Shown: positions 52,622 to 61,880, counted from the stretch's first letter. The stretch is 64,000 bases of DNA from Mesorhizobium sp. WSM3859 (GCF_002295065.1 NZ_NSGG01000001.1:1-64000); one strand, 5' to 3'. The notes: generated from the letters alone by a model not told the origin. Translations and numbers: made by a program.

Positions 52622-53067
52622 TGCCAGGCAACTTCCAGGTGGAAGAACAGGTTTTCGGTGGCGAGCATCATTCGGGCCGCGTCGCCCGCCCGCTGTGGAC
52701 AGCTATCAAGCGCGGCTTGCTCGGTCGCTGCCCGCATTGCGGCAAGGGAAAGTTGTTCCGCGCGTTCGTGAAATCCGTGGACAAATGCGAGGTCTGCGGC
52801 GAGGAACTGCATCACCATCGCGCGGACGACCTGCCTGCCTATCTGGTCATTGTCATCGTCGGCCACATCGTGGTTGGCTCCTTCATGGCAGTGGAGGCGA
52901 CCACCACGCTGTCGAACTTACAGCACGCGCTGATCTGGGTGCCGCTGACCATCATTCTGGCCGTCGCGCTGCTGCAGCCGGTCAAGGGCGCTGTCATCGG
53001 CCTGCAATGGGCGCTTTATATGCACGGCTTCGGCGACGAGAAGGACGAATTCGAGAGCCATTCGTAA
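52621..53067 (+). CDS. DUF983 zinc-ribbon membrane protein
   Basis: A 148-residue protein. A zinc ribbon, CPHCGKGKLFRAFVKSVDKC then EVCGEEL, is followed by HHHRADDLPAYLVIVIVGHI, a family signature, and a second helix, LIWVPLTIILAVALLQPVKG. DUF983 proteins are small membrane proteins of unknown role; some lie near cytochrome oxidase genes, but this one is coupled to rnr by the TAATG overlap, as is common in rhizobia. Confidence 0.92.
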   Translation: MPGNFQVEEQVFGGEHHSGRVARPLWTAIKRGLLGRCPHCGKGKLFRAFVKSVDKCEVCGEELHHHRADDLPAYLVIVIVGHIVVGSFMAVEATTTLSNLQHALIWVPLTIILAVALLQPVKGAVIGLQWALYMHGFGDEKDEFESHS

Positions 53068-53155
53068 GCCAGGTCGCACCGCTGTCCGCCCTGGTTCAAA
53101 AGCCGCGACGCGCAAGCCACTTTCACATCAGGCAAGTTTCCGCTAGGTCGGGCGC

Positions 53156-53896
53156 ATGGAAGGAATGACCAAGGCGGATGTCGACAAGCTCGATAAAGGC
53201 CTGGCCGTGCGCAGCGGCCGGGCGCTGCGTCCGCGTGATGCCGCGACCCTCATTCTGCTCGATCGCCGGGGCAAGGATGTCCTGGTGCTGATGGGCAGGC
53301 GCCATGCCCGGCACGCCTTCATGCCCGGAAAATTTGTCTTCCCGGGCGGTCGCACCGATCCCGCGGACAGCCGCATTGCCGTCGCCGCCCCTTTGCGCGG
53401 CGAAGAAGAGAAAAAGCTGGCCGCGGGCCCGGGGCGCGCCAGCGCGGCGCGGGCGCGCGCAATCGCCCTGTCGGCGATTCGCGAGACCTATGAGGAAGCC
53501 GGCCTGCTGATCGGCCGCAAGGGCGCCTTCTCGACCGCGAAGCGCGACTGGCAGGGTTTCGCCGAGCATGGCGTGATCCCGTCGCTGGACGTGCTCCGCT
53601 TCATCGCCCGCGCCATCACCCCGCCCAATCGCGTGCGCCGTTTCGATACGCGTTTCTTCAGCGCCTGGCGCCACGACGTTGCCGTGGAATTGCCCGGCGG
53701 CGGCCCGACCAACGAGCTGGAGGAACTCGTCTGGCTGCCGCTTGCCGACGCCCGCAAGGCCGACATCCCCGACATAACCGGCATGATCCTGGAAGAACTC
53801 GAAAGGCGGCTTGCCGATGATCCCTTGCTGCGGCCGGGGGGCGCCGTGCCGTTCTTCCGGCTCGTCCGCAACCGCTTTGTCCGCGAAGTCCTTTAG
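53156..53896 (+). CDS. Nudix hydrolase with a split box
   Basis: A 246-residue hydrolase. MPGKFVFPGGRTDPADSRIA starts the Nudix box, and an insertion of about 30 residues (APLRGEEEKKLAAGPGRASA) separates it from ALSAIRETYEEAGLLIG, which holds the catalytic REx2EE. Such an insertion is usual in the NUDT8/19-like group acting on CoA or acyl-CoA; the substrate here is only a guess. The start is ATG 53156 or 53165. It follows the DUF983 gene by 88 bp. Confidence 0.85.
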   Translation: MEGMTKADVDKLDKGLAVRSGRALRPRDAATLILLDRRGKDVLVLMGRRHARHAFMPGKFVFPGGRTDPADSRIAVAAPLRGEEEKKLAAGPGRASAARARAIALSAIRETYEEAGLLIGRKGAFSTAKRDWQGFAEHGVIPSLDVLRFIARAITPPNRVRRFDTRFFSAWRHDVAVELPGGGPTNELEELVWLPLADARKADIPDITGMILEELERRLADDPLLRPGGAVPFFRLVRNRFVREVL

Positions 53897-53916
53897 AAGC
53901 AGAGCATTTTGATCCC

Positions 53917-55092
53917 ATGACGGTCGATACCCAAGAACAGGGCGACGAACGCGTACACTGGTTGCCGATGATCGCGGCGATCTCCTCGATCAGCGTCGTC
54001 GGCATCGCCATCGGCCTCGGCATGCCGCTGCTCAGTGTCATCCTGGAGACACGCGGCCACTCGGCCTCGATGATAGGCCTCAACACGGCCGTTGCCGGTC
54101 TTGCCTCGATCGCCGGCGCGCCTTTAGCCACCCCGCTTGCCATGCGGCTCGGCGTCGCCTGGACCATGCTGTTGATGATTGCCATAGGCGCGCTTGCCTT
54201 TGTCGGCTTCCATTTCGCGCCCGATTTCTGGATGTGGTTCCCGCTCCGCGTCGCCCTGCATATCTCGCTGACGGTGCTGTTCATCCTGTCGGAATTCTGG
54301 ATCAGCACCTCCGCCCCGCCCAGCCGCCGCGGCCTTGTGCTCGGCATCTACGCCACCGTGCTGTCGCTCGGCTTCGCCGCCGGACCGTGGCTGTTCGCGC
54401 ATCTCGGCAGTTCGGGCTTCCTGCCGTTCGGCGTCACCATAGCGCTGGTCACGCTTGCCGCGATTCCGGTGTTGGCGGCCCGCAACGAGAGCCCGACCAT
54501 CGTCGCCGACAGCGAAACCAGCCATTTCCTGCGCTATGTCTGGCTGGTGCCGACCGCGACCTTCGCCGTGCTTGTCTTCGGCGCGGTCGAGACCGGCGGC
54601 TTCTCGCTCTTCCCCGTCTATGGCAGCCGCATCGGCTATTCGGAGGCCGACGCAGCACTGCTTTTGACCATGATCGGGCTCGGCAACGTGCTTCTGCAGA
54701 TCCCGATCGGCATGATCAGCGACCGTGTCTCGGACCGCCGCCATCTGCTTCTGGGCTGCGCCACCGTCGGCTTGATCGGCACCGTATTCATGCCCTTCTT
54801 CGCGCAGAACTGGCATCTTATGGCCGCCCTTCTGTTTGTCTGGGGCGGCGGCGTCGCGGCCATGTACACGATCGGCCTTGCCCATCTCGGCTCCCAGCTT
54901 TCCGGCCATGAGCTGGCATCCGCCAATGCGGCCTTCGTGCTGTGCTATGGCGTCGGCATGGTGATCGGCCCGCAGGCGATCGGCATCGGCATGGACGCCT
55001 TCGGCCCCTCGGGCTTCGGCTGGTCGCTGGCCGTCTTCTTCGCCGCCTACATGCTTCTGGTCCTGGTCAGGCTGGTGCGCAAGATTCTCTAA
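53917..55092 (+). CDS. MFS permease
   Basis: A 391-residue transporter with twelve membrane helices. It has the loop 2-3 signature region NTAVAGLASIAGAPLATPLA, the stretch FILSEFWISTSAPPSRRGLV, and the second-half equivalent QIPIGMISDRVSDRRHLLLG. The FWI and PSRRGLVLGIY pattern is seen in the YcaD-like subgroup. The substrate is unknown. It is closely spaced (20 bp) to the Nudix gene. The palindromic repeats at 55092-55198 begin at its last base. Confidence 0.88.
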   Translation: MTVDTQEQGDERVHWLPMIAAISSISVVGIAIGLGMPLLSVILETRGHSASMIGLNTAVAGLASIAGAPLATPLAMRLGVAWTMLLMIAIGALAFVGFHFAPDFWMWFPLRVALHISLTVLFILSEFWISTSAPPSRRGLVLGIYATVLSLGFAAGPWLFAHLGSSGFLPFGVTIALVTLAAIPVLAARNESPTIVADSETSHFLRYVWLVPTATFAVLVFGAVETGGFSLFPVYGSRIGYSEADAALLLTMIGLGNVLLQIPIGMISDRVSDRRHLLLGCATVGLIGTVFMPFFAQNWHLMAALLFVWGGGVAAMYTIGLAHLGSQLSGHELASANAAFVLCYGVGMVIGPQAIGIGMDAFGPSGFGWSLAVFFAAYMLLVLVRLVRKIL

Positions 55093-55140
55093 TGCATGTC
55101 GCCCAGAAGTGTGCAGCGGTTCTGGGGCAACGACATGCAT
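55092..55140. repeat. palindromic repeat, family C
   Basis: ATGCATGTCG at the left and CGACATGCAT at the right are exact inverted ends, with CCCAGAA and TTCTGGG inside them. It starts at the last base of the MFS gene and is followed directly by a family B repeat. Confidence 0.65.
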
Positions 55141-55150
55141 GAAAATAAAG

Positions 55151-55198
55151 GCCTAAAGCGCGTCGCCTGAATCCGTTTCAGCGCGACGCGCTTTAGGC
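55151..55198. repeat. palindromic repeat, family B
   Basis: GCCTAAAGCGCGTCGC (55151-55166) and its exact complement (55183-55198) form a 16-base stem. Shorter copies lie at 15421 and 20461. It may act as a terminator for the MFS gene. Confidence 0.65.
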
Positions 55199-55289
55199 AA
55201 ATGTCGCCGAAGCGCCGGGCATCCTGACATCACCGTGTCAGCAGCACCCCTGCTATACCCTGCCTCCAACGCCAGGCAGGAGAATTGCG

Positions 55290-55745
55290 ATGATCGACAG
55301 CGGCTTTGAAACCAAATCCCTCAGGATGGAATTGCTTCTGCTCGTCACATTCCAGGCGCCGGCAGCCGATGTCGAGCGCATCATGGAGGCGGTGGTGGCG
55401 ATCACGCCGCTGCGCATGGGCAAATATGACAGCAACGCCTATCAGTCGGCGCAGGGCATCGAGCGCTATCGGCCGCTCGACGGCGGCGCCGCCGGCGCCG
55501 AGACGGAATTGCGCCGGCGGCCCGGCACCGTCGAAGTGTCGTTCGAGATCGCCGACGACCAGCCGCTCGCCGCCCGAGTCGTCGAGGCGATATTTCAGGC
55601 CCATTCCTACCAGGAGCCCGTCATCCGCATCCAGCCGCTGCTCGCCAGTCGCTCCAAGGGCCTTGACGACCGCGCCAATCCCAACCGCTGGAACACCACG
55701 GGCGACTGGAAAAAGAAGGGACAGTTGGTCGAGCAGAACGCCTGA
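55290..55745 (+). CDS. NIF3/CutA-like domain protein
   Basis: A 151-residue protein. LLLLVTFQAPAADVERIMEA, ITPLRMGKYDSNAYQSAQGI, ERYRPLDGGAAGAETELRRR and VVEAIFQAHSYQEPVIRI follow the pattern of the PII/CutA-like domain inserted in bacterial NIF3/YqfO proteins (G-x-Y-x-C-x-x-x-x-x-G-x-x-x-F-x-P, then AHPYEE). Here it stands alone without the metal-binding NIF3 parts. The role is unknown. The frame starts at ATG 55290 after GGAGAA. Confidence 0.65.
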   Translation: MIDSGFETKSLRMELLLLVTFQAPAADVERIMEAVVAITPLRMGKYDSNAYQSAQGIERYRPLDGGAAGAETELRRRPGTVEVSFEIADDQPLAARVVEAIFQAHSYQEPVIRIQPLLASRSKGLDDRANPNRWNTTGDWKKKGQLVEQNA

Positions 55746-55902
55746 AGCAGTGAACCCCAACGATGCCGAAATGAGCCAAGGACGGCGCCCGGGCTTGACT
55801 TTCCGGGCGCGTTCTTTATGTGTCGCGCCAAGTTTCCCGCGTCCGGGTGTTTTCCCCGTGCTCCAGCGGCCAAAACTCCACGAACATTAACGGACGAACA
55901 TC

Positions 55903-56070
55903 ATGGCCAAAGCCGCAAACATCAAGATCAAGCTTCTGTCGACCGCCGACACCGGGTTCTTCTACGTGACCAGCAAGAACAGCCGTACCAAGACGGACAA
56001 GCTCTCGTTCCGCAAGTACGATCCGGTCGCCAAGAAGCACGTCGAGTTCAAGGAAACCAAGATCAAGTAA
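55903..56070 (+). CDS. rpmG: 50S ribosomal protein L33
   Basis: A 55-residue ribosomal protein: [40 protein letters not shown], then [15 protein letters not shown]. This is the cysteine-free alphaproteobacterial form. It stands alone with a strong terminator 22 bp after the stop. Confidence 0.97.
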   Translation: MAKAANIKIKLLSTADTGFFYVTSKNSRTKTDKLSFRKYDPVAKKHVEFKETKIK

Positions 56071-56091
56071 TCTGGTTACCCCGAGAAATCG

Positions 56092-56122
56092 AACGCCGCC
56101 CTCCGGGCGGCGTTTTTGTTTT
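56092..56122 (+). terminator. rpmG rho-independent terminator
   Basis: AACGCCGCCC and GGGCGGCGTT form a ten-base stem with a three-base loop, followed by TTTGTTTT. It is a textbook intrinsic terminator. Confidence 0.9.
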
Positions 56123-56592
56123 GGAGCAATTTTCAGGAAGCACGGTTTTCCGACGGGAACAAAGACCGCGACGCAGAGCCCCGTGCGGCTGTCAGCGCAA
56201 GGTCAGTCGGCACTTTGTAGGAAAAGGGGGCCGGTCGGCGTTTGGCAGCGGTACGAGGAGGCCACTATGTGCCAGCGCCGGCCGGCCGACCCCACGGACC
56301 CAGGAGATGCGGCGGACCTGAGCATCATGGGGTATTTTTCGGATCGGGCCGGCTTGTCTACCCTCGTGCCGGCCTCGTCATCTGTCTATGGGCCGCAGAT
56401 TTGCGCAAGACCTTATAAAAATCAACCATTTCTTAACCACCGCTCGCGAATCGCTCGGGTTAAGGTAAATTCGTAACCCTGTGGGGACAGTCGCTAATCG
56501 GCGCCCTTTGCAGGCACGCCGCCGAAGCGCGAACATGCGCAAAATCTAAATCTAGAGCATAAACAGCGGGTCTGGAAGATCGCGAAGGCGCC
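56123..56592. other. 470-bp gap between rpmG and pleD
   Basis: It starts with a partial family A repeat (GAGCAATTTTCAGGAAG, GGTTTTCCGACGG; 56123-56157). A 97-codon plus-strand frame at 56183 has no motifs. The AT-rich end holds CTTAACC (56432-56438) facing GGTTAAG (56458-56464) with a GAATC (GANTC) site between. No gene is supported. Confidence 0.5.
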
Positions 56593-57966
56593 TTAGGCCG
56601 CCTTGGCGACCACCCGGTTCCGGCCGCCGCTTTTGGCTTCGTAAAGCGCGAGGTCGGCGCGCTTCATCAACGCGGCGACGCTGTCGGTCCCCTTAAGCAG
56701 CGAGGACACGCCGACGCTGACCGTCACCTCGATCGTCTTGCCGTCGCTCCCGATGGCAAAAGGCGCCTGCGCGATCTCGGCGCGGATGCGCTCGGCCACC
56801 TTCTCGGCGACCGCGCCGTCGGTGTCAGGCATCACCACGACGAACTCCTCGCCGCCGAAGCGGCAGGCCAAATCGATGCCGCGCACATTCTTGCGCAGCC
56901 GCCTGGCGAATTCGCGCAGCACATCGTCGCCGCCGTCGTGGCCGTACGTGTCGTTGATCGACTTGAAGCGGTCGAGGTCGGTGATCATCACCGACAACGG
57001 CCGCCGCCGCGCTGCGGCGCGATCGAACAGCGTCTGCAGGTGGCTGTCGAGATAGCGCCGGTTGTGAAGCCCGGTCAGTCCGTCGATCACCGCCATTTCG
57101 ATCGTCTGGGCGACGCTGGCGCGCAATTGGTCGTTGTAGCGCTTGCGCCGCACCTGCGTGCGCAGCCGTGCCGTCAGCTCATGCGGGTCGATCGGCCGGA
57201 TCAGGTAGTCGTTGATGCCGAGCTCCAGACCGCGGAGGATGCGGCCCTCCTCGCCCTCGTCGGCGAGCAGCATGATCGGCAGGAAGCGGGTGCGGTCGAG
57301 AGAACGCAGCTGTGAGCAGAGCCTCAGCGCATCGAAGCCGGAGAAGGCTGTCGAGATCAGCACGCATTCATACGGCGTCTCGGCCGCCTGGAAAAACCCC
57401 GCGTTGGGATCGGTCGCGATATCGAGATCGGCGCTGTGGCGCAGCATCTTCTGGATGCGTTCGACCGAGGATCTGCGCTCGTCGATGAGAAGCACCTTCG
57501 GCTTGACGTCCTCAGTCGCGAAATCGCGGCTCAGAAGTTCCTCGATGCCGATATTGCGCGTGGTCGAGGCGCGCAGCCTGAGCTCGTCGGTCAGCGACTT
57601 CAGCCTGACGAGGCTCTTCACGCGCGTCATCAGCTGCAGGTCGTTGACCGGCTTGGTCAGGAAATCGTCCGCGCCGGCCTCGAGGCCGCGCACCCGATCT
57701 GAGACCTGGTCGAGCGCGGTGATCATGACCACCGGGATATGCGAGGTCGCCGGATCGCCCTTCAGGCGCTTGCAGACTTCGAACCCGTCCATGCCCGGCA
57801 TCATCACGTCGAGCAGCACGACGTCGACCTTGCCGTTTTCGCAGGTCTCGATCGCATCCGGCCCGTTATTGGCCGTCAGCACCTCGAAATACTCGGCAAG
57901 CAGCCGAACCTCCAGCAGCCGCACATTGGCGGGGATATCGTCGACGACGAGGATCCGCGCGGTCAT
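56593..57966 (-). CDS. pleD: PleD-type diguanylate cyclase response regulator
   Basis: A 457-residue protein with two receiver domains and a GGDEF domain. Receiver 1 starts ARILVVDDIPANVRLLEVRL, and the phospho-acceptor Asp is in VVLLDVMMPGMDGFEVCKRL. Receiver 2 is degenerate. The cyclase has DLDRFKSINDTYGHDGGDDV, CRFGGEEFVVVMPDTDG, and an RGID inhibitory site five residues ahead. It makes c-di-GMP when phosphorylated, for the switch between motile and sessile cell states. It follows divK by 33 bp in one operon. Confidence 0.96.
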   Translation of the reverse strand: MTARILVVDDIPANVRLLEVRLLAEYFEVLTANNGPDAIETCENGKVDVVLLDVMMPGMDGFEVCKRLKGDPATSHIPVVMITALDQVSDRVRGLEAGADDFLTKPVNDLQLMTRVKSLVRLKSLTDELRLRASTTRNIGIEELLSRDFATEDVKPKVLLIDERRSSVERIQKMLRHSADLDIATDPNAGFFQAAETPYECVLISTAFSGFDALRLCSQLRSLDRTRFLPIMLLADEGEEGRILRGLELGINDYLIRPIDPHELTARLRTQVRRKRYNDQLRASVAQTIEMAVIDGLTGLHNRRYLDSHLQTLFDRAAARRRPLSVMITDLDRFKSINDTYGHDGGDDVLREFARRLRKNVRGIDLACRFGGEEFVVVMPDTDGAVAEKVAERIRAEIAQAPFAIGSDGKTIEVTVSVGVSSLLKGTDSVAALMKRADLALYEAKSGGRNRVVAKAA

Positions 57967-57999
57967 CTCAAAGGGCTCCGGTTCTGCTGGTCACGGGCA

Positions 58000-58371
58000 T
58001 CAGGCATCGCCCAGATAGGATTTGATCGTCTCGATGAAGCGCGGCACCGAGATCGGCTTGGAGATATAGGCTTCGCAGCCGCCCTGGCGGATGCGCTCCT
58101 CATCGCCCTTCATGGCGAAGGCGGTGACGGCGATGACGGGGATCGAATGCAATTCGTCGTCTTCCTTCAGCCATTTTGTCACTTCCAGGCCGGAGACTTC
58201 GGGCAGCTGGATGTCCATCAGGATGAGGTCAGGCCGGTGCTGGCGCGCCAGATCCAGCGCCTCCAGCCCATTGCGCGTGCGGACCGTCTCGTAACCGCTG
58301 GCTTCGATGAGGTCCCGAAAGAGCTTCATATTGAGCTCATTGTCCTCGACGATCATGACCTTCTTAGCCAT
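58000..58371 (-). CDS. divK: cell-cycle response regulator DivK
   Basis: A 123-residue single receiver domain. [20 protein letters not shown], Asp53 in [12 protein letters not shown], the switch Thr in [20 protein letters not shown] and Lys in [20 protein letters not shown] are all present. DivK couples DivJ/PleC signals to CtrA control. ATG 58371 fits the family start; the frame continues upstream without conservation. It is operonic with pleD. Confidence 0.96.
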   Translation of the reverse strand: MAKKVMIVEDNELNMKLFRDLIEASGYETVRTRNGLEALDLARQHRPDLILMDIQLPEVSGLEVTKWLKEDDELHSIPVIAVTAFAMKGDEERIRQGGCEAYISKPISVPRFIETIKSYLGDA

Positions 58372-58609
58372 CAATTTCCCGTCCCGACCGCCCTCGAAGT
58401 CGAAGACCGTCGTAATGCGTCCCCTTCGGACCGCACCCAACCCTTGTCCACCCTAGCCCAATATAATTGACGAAACGGAAACCGGAGGTTGGAAAGCTGC
58501 ATCAATTCCACCTTCGGACGCTGTACAGGAAAGAGCGAAGGCTTGCCGCAAGCGACGCTTGCCGTTACTGCGGTAGGAGACTCAAAAATCCACCATTCCA
58601 AAGGTAATT

Positions 58610-58909
58610 ATGGCGAACGCAGCGTCAATGCGCGAGGAAGCGGAAACCATTGCCGTCAAGGCGCTGGGCTTCGTCGCCGCCGATCCGGAACTTCTGCCCC
58701 GCTTCCTGGCGATCACCGGCATCGAGGCCAACTCGATCCGCGAGGCCGCCGCGGAGCCCGGCTTCCTTGCCGGTGTCCTGCAATTCATCCTCGCTCATGA
58801 GCCGACGCTGCTGCGCTTCGCCGAGGAGACCGGCACGCCGCCAGCCGCTGTGGGCAAGGCATTGCGCGCGCTTCCGCTCGGCAACGACGATCACGAGCGT
58901 TCGACATGA
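58610..58909 (+). CDS. DUF3572 protein
   Basis: A 99-residue helical protein. AETIAVKALGFVAADPELLP, RFLAITGIEANSIREAAAEP and FLAGVLQFILAHEPTLLRFA cover the DUF3572 family pattern. The family is restricted to alphaproteobacteria, and its function is unknown. It is divergent from divK, as in other rhizobia, and overlaps the next gene by ATGA. Confidence 0.9.
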   Translation: MANAASMREEAETIAVKALGFVAADPELLPRFLAITGIEANSIREAAAEPGFLAGVLQFILAHEPTLLRFAEETGTPPAAVGKALRALPLGNDDHERST

Positions 58910-59559
58910 GCGACGATCCCGAGACGGCGCGGCAGATCGAGGAGCTTGCCGCCGACGAACGGCCGCTGCTGGTGCTTGACGTCGACGACGTCGTGCTCGA
59001 ATTCGTCCGACCGTTTCCGCATTTCCTCAAAACACGCGGCTTCGGACTGACGCTCTCGTCCTTCCGATTGACCGGCAACATCGCCGAAACGACGACCGGC
59101 CGGCTGATCGAGCAGCCCGAAGTGACGGCGCTGCTGGGCGATTTCTTCGACACCCAGGCGGATTGGCAAAGCATCACCGAGGGTGCGGCGGACGCCCTGA
59201 TGATGCTTGGACAAGGTGCCGAGATCGTCTTGTTGACCGCGATGCCGCACAGGCATCGCGCCGTGCGACGCGCGCACCTCGATGCGCTGGGGCTCGACTA
59301 CCCGCTGCTGACGACGGAGATGGCCAAGGGGCCGGCCATCGCGAAACTGCGCGGCGTTAAAGGCCGGCCGGTCGCATTCGTCGACGACCAGCCCTCCAAC
59401 CTGCTTTCGGCCCGCAATTCCGTGGCCGACGCCCACCTCTTCCATCTGATGGCCGACAACTCGCTACGCGCCTTCCTGCCGCCAACGCCGGAAGACATCG
59501 TCTCGGTCGAGGATTGGCGCGAGGCCGCGCCCAAGATCGCGGCCGCGCTCGGGCTTTAG
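58906..59559 (+). CDS. HAD-like hydrolase
   Basis: A 217-residue protein with the HAD fold. Motif I is LLVLDVDDVVLEFVRPFPHF (DxD), motif II the Thr in IVLLTAMPHRHRAVRRAHLD, and motif III/IV in GRPVAFVDDQPSNLLSARNS. It has a normal active site for a phosphatase, with an unknown substrate. Its start overlaps the DUF3572 stop, so the two are translationally coupled. Confidence 0.85.
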   Translation: MSDDPETARQIEELAADERPLLVLDVDDVVLEFVRPFPHFLKTRGFGLTLSSFRLTGNIAETTTGRLIEQPEVTALLGDFFDTQADWQSITEGAADALMMLGQGAEIVLLTAMPHRHRAVRRAHLDALGLDYPLLTTEMAKGPAIAKLRGVKGRPVAFVDDQPSNLLSARNSVADAHLFHLMADNSLRAFLPPTPEDIVSVEDWREAAPKIAAALGL

Positions 59560-59565
59560 GGCACC

Positions 59566-59594
59566 TGTCCCGAAAAAGAACCAGTTTCGGGACA
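59566..59594. repeat. palindromic repeat at convergent gene ends
   Basis: TGTCCCGAAA and TTTCGGGACA form a perfect ten-base stem with a nine-base loop, between the HAD gene and the opposing secreted protein gene. It may terminate both. Confidence 0.6.
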
Positions 59595-59624
59595 AAAACA
59601 TGTTTGAAATCTGAGGCCTAATGC

Positions 59625-61205
59625 TCAGGGCTGCAGCTTCGCGCCTGCCCCGCCATTGTCGCCGCCGTCCGAATCGCCGCCTCCGGTGGAATCGTCCGTT
59701 CCGTTCGCGCCGTCATCGCCGCTCGAATTGTCGTCCTGTCCCGCGCTGTTGTCCTGGACCTCGTCCGGCCCCTTCAGCATGGCGCCATTGACGGCGACGG
59801 ACCCATCGGCCTTGGTGTTGATCACCCACTCCAGGCGGCCGTCCGGCAGCGTCTTGCCGAAGCCCTTGACGGCCAACGCAAACGGGAAGGCCTGCGCCAT
59901 CTGCTCGTCGCTCTTGGCGCCTTCCTTCAGGGCATCGACGATCTTGTCATAGCCGGCGACGTCGATGGTCACGGTCGCATCAGGCTTCTCGCCGGGAAAT
60001 GTCATCTCGCCTTCCAGCGCGACCTCGATGTCGCCGTTCCTCACCGTGCTGTGCCCGATGACGACCTTGGGATTCTTGGCCTTGAAATCGGCGACCAAAG
60101 CCTTGCCGAATTCATCCGAAAGCGGTGGTTCCTTATTGAGATCAAAGGCTTCGATCGCCTTTTTCGCCATCGTATCGAGATCGATATTGGCGCCGCCGAA
60201 ATTCAGGTCGATCTCCGTTGGCAGCAGCGGCACCGTCCATTCGGGCAGGGTCTGATGCGGGATCGTCAGCCCGGTTGCCTTGATCGTGTAATCGACCTTG
60301 CCGTTCTGGGAAACGCCGTCCATGCCGAATGCGGTGCTGAATTGCTTCGCCCCGAATTCGCCGACAGGGCTTTCCACGATGAAATCCTTGAAGCCGTAAT
60401 TGCCGTCGACCCTTTGCCAAATCGGCAGCGCGGCCAGCATCAGCGATTTGAGCTCTGCCTGGTTCGCCTTGAGCTTGGCTTCGTCATCATTCGCCACGGC
60501 AAAGGCAAGCAGGTCGAGCAGCGGCTTCGTCCGCACGCCCTTGCCGGTTGCGTCGACGGAAAGTTCCGGCGTTTTCAAGGTGAGCGGAAAATTCATCCCG
60601 TTGTCGGGATCGTTGACCTTGATAGTCTCGACGAAGTCCGAGACTTTTTGCGTCGCCGTGAAGTCGACGCCGCCATTGGCGGATTTGGTCGCGACAACGG
60701 TGGCGGTGCCGGCCCCGGTCGAGGCCTCGGCCTGCTGCTTGGCGTCCCGGGACGTCATGGTCATTCCGGCCAAGGAACTGGTTGCATTGGTGAAGGCCGC
60801 AAGGGCCGGATCGTAGACGCTGGTCAGCTTGCCGTCCTTGATCGTGAATTCCATGCTCTGACGGCCTTCCGGCCCATCGAACTCAAACGACGCGCCCTGC
60901 GAGAAATTCGACGAGACGTCCCATGACCCGTCGCTGCGCGGCTTCACCATCAGCGCGTAGGGCGCCATGTCGAATTTCAGGAGCTTCTGCTCCGGCACCG
61001 CATTGACGAGCGCTTTGATGTCGAGCGCGATCTTGTAGGCGTCACCCTCCACCGAAACCTTGAGCACGCCCTTGTCGAACGCCTGCTTGCCGAAATAGCG
61101 CGCCAGATCGTCGGAAAGCTGCTTGGCGCCCTGGCTGTCGACAGTCTGGGCAAAGGCTGGCGCGCTGAGCGCGAGGGCAAAGGCGAGTGGCAAGATACGC
61201 TTCAC
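59625..61205 (-). CDS. large secreted hypothetical protein
   Basis: A 526-residue exported protein. KRILPLAFALALSAPAFAQ after a GTG start is a signal peptide. The mature part is rich in beta-strand-like repeats (MEFTIKDGKLTSVYDPALAA, VDYTIKATGLTIPHQTLPEW, LPTEIDLNFGGANIDLDTMA, IEVALEGEMTFPGEKPDATV), perhaps a lipid-binding periplasmic fold as in AsmA/DUF945/DUF2125-like proteins. The last 45 residues are Asp/Gly/Ser-rich low complexity. I do not recognise the exact family. GTG 61205 was chosen because the signal peptide begins there; the frame is open to 61292. Confidence 0.7.
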   Translation of the reverse strand: MKRILPLAFALALSAPAFAQTVDSQGAKQLSDDLARYFGKQAFDKGVLKVSVEGDAYKIALDIKALVNAVPEQKLLKFDMAPYALMVKPRSDGSWDVSSNFSQGASFEFDGPEGRQSMEFTIKDGKLTSVYDPALAAFTNATSSLAGMTMTSRDAKQQAEASTGAGTATVVATKSANGGVDFTATQKVSDFVETIKVNDPDNGMNFPLTLKTPELSVDATGKGVRTKPLLDLLAFAVANDDEAKLKANQAELKSLMLAALPIWQRVDGNYGFKDFIVESPVGEFGAKQFSTAFGMDGVSQNGKVDYTIKATGLTIPHQTLPEWTVPLLPTEIDLNFGGANIDLDTMAKKAIEAFDLNKEPPLSDEFGKALVADFKAKNPKVVIGHSTVRNGDIEVALEGEMTFPGEKPDATVTIDVAGYDKIVDALKEGAKSDEQMAQAFPFALAVKGFGKTLPDGRLEWVINTKADGSVAVNGAMLKGPDEVQDNSAGQDDNSSGDDGANGTDDSTGGGDSDGGDNGGAGAKLQP

Positions 61206-61304
61206 GTCGGTTCTCCGTGCTGTCGGAAGACGAAACAATGGCTTCTGGTAGGCAAGAAGCGTTACAGCCGCAAGACGCGGACTGTAGGCCAAAAGCGCAT
61301 CCGG

Positions 61305-61880
61305 CTAAAGCACCAGGCGCATCAGCGGCCGGCCGGGCTTGCGCTCCACGAGCCTTTCGAAGCCGGCCTTCTCGAACACCCGCGACGAGCCGACGAAAAG
61401 CCCGATCGAGCGCGAATCGCGCGACAGGTCGATCGGGCAGGCTTCGAGCAGCCTCGCGCCATTCTCGCGGGCGAAGGCGATGCCGCCTTCGACGAGGCGG
61501 TGCGTGATGCCGCGACCCCTCGCCTTGACGCGGATGAAGAAGCAGGAGATCGCCCAGACATCCGGGTCGCCGGCATCGGCCGGATCAATCGGGGCCGAGC
61601 CCCTGCCCTGATTGTTCCACTCGGGCACGTCGGCGCGCGGGCCGACCTGCATCCAGCCGACGGCCTTGCCGTCCTCGAACGCCAGGAGTCCCGGCGGCGG
61701 ACCTGCCTCTATACGCGCCTTGATCAGATCCTTGTTGCGCTCTTTGTCGCTGGCGCGGCGCTCCGCCGGCGCCAGCCGGAAATGCGTGCACCAGCAGCCG
61801 TAACAGGCGCCCTGCTTGCCGAAGAGGTCCTCGAAATCGGCCCACCGCTCGGGGGTCAGCGGTGCTATGGTCGTGCTCAT
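61305..61880 (-). CDS. GNAT family N-acetyltransferase
   Basis: A 191-residue acetyltransferase. The N-terminal part holds [20 protein letters not shown], a Cys/Trp-rich segment typical of a rhizobial GNAT branch. The acetyl-CoA core is [20 protein letters not shown], and [20 protein letters not shown] ends the fold. ATG 61880 was chosen on the family start. It is divergent from dinB with only 56 bp to the SOS box, so the two share a short promoter region. Confidence 0.85.
   Translation of the reverse strand: MSTTIAPLTPERWADFEDLFGKQGACYGCWCTHFRLAPAERRASDKERNKDLIKARIEAGPPPGLLAFEDGKAVGWMQVGPRADVPEWNNQGRGSAPIDPADAGDPDVWAISCFFIRVKARGRGITHRLVEGGIAFARENGARLLEACPIDLSRDSRSIGLFVGSSRVFEKAGFERLVERKPGRPLMRLVL

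Noticed and set aside
56183..56476. Plus-strand frame of 97 codons between rpmG and pleD
   Set aside because: No recognisable domain, mixed composition, and it lies after the rpmG terminator without a visible promoter.
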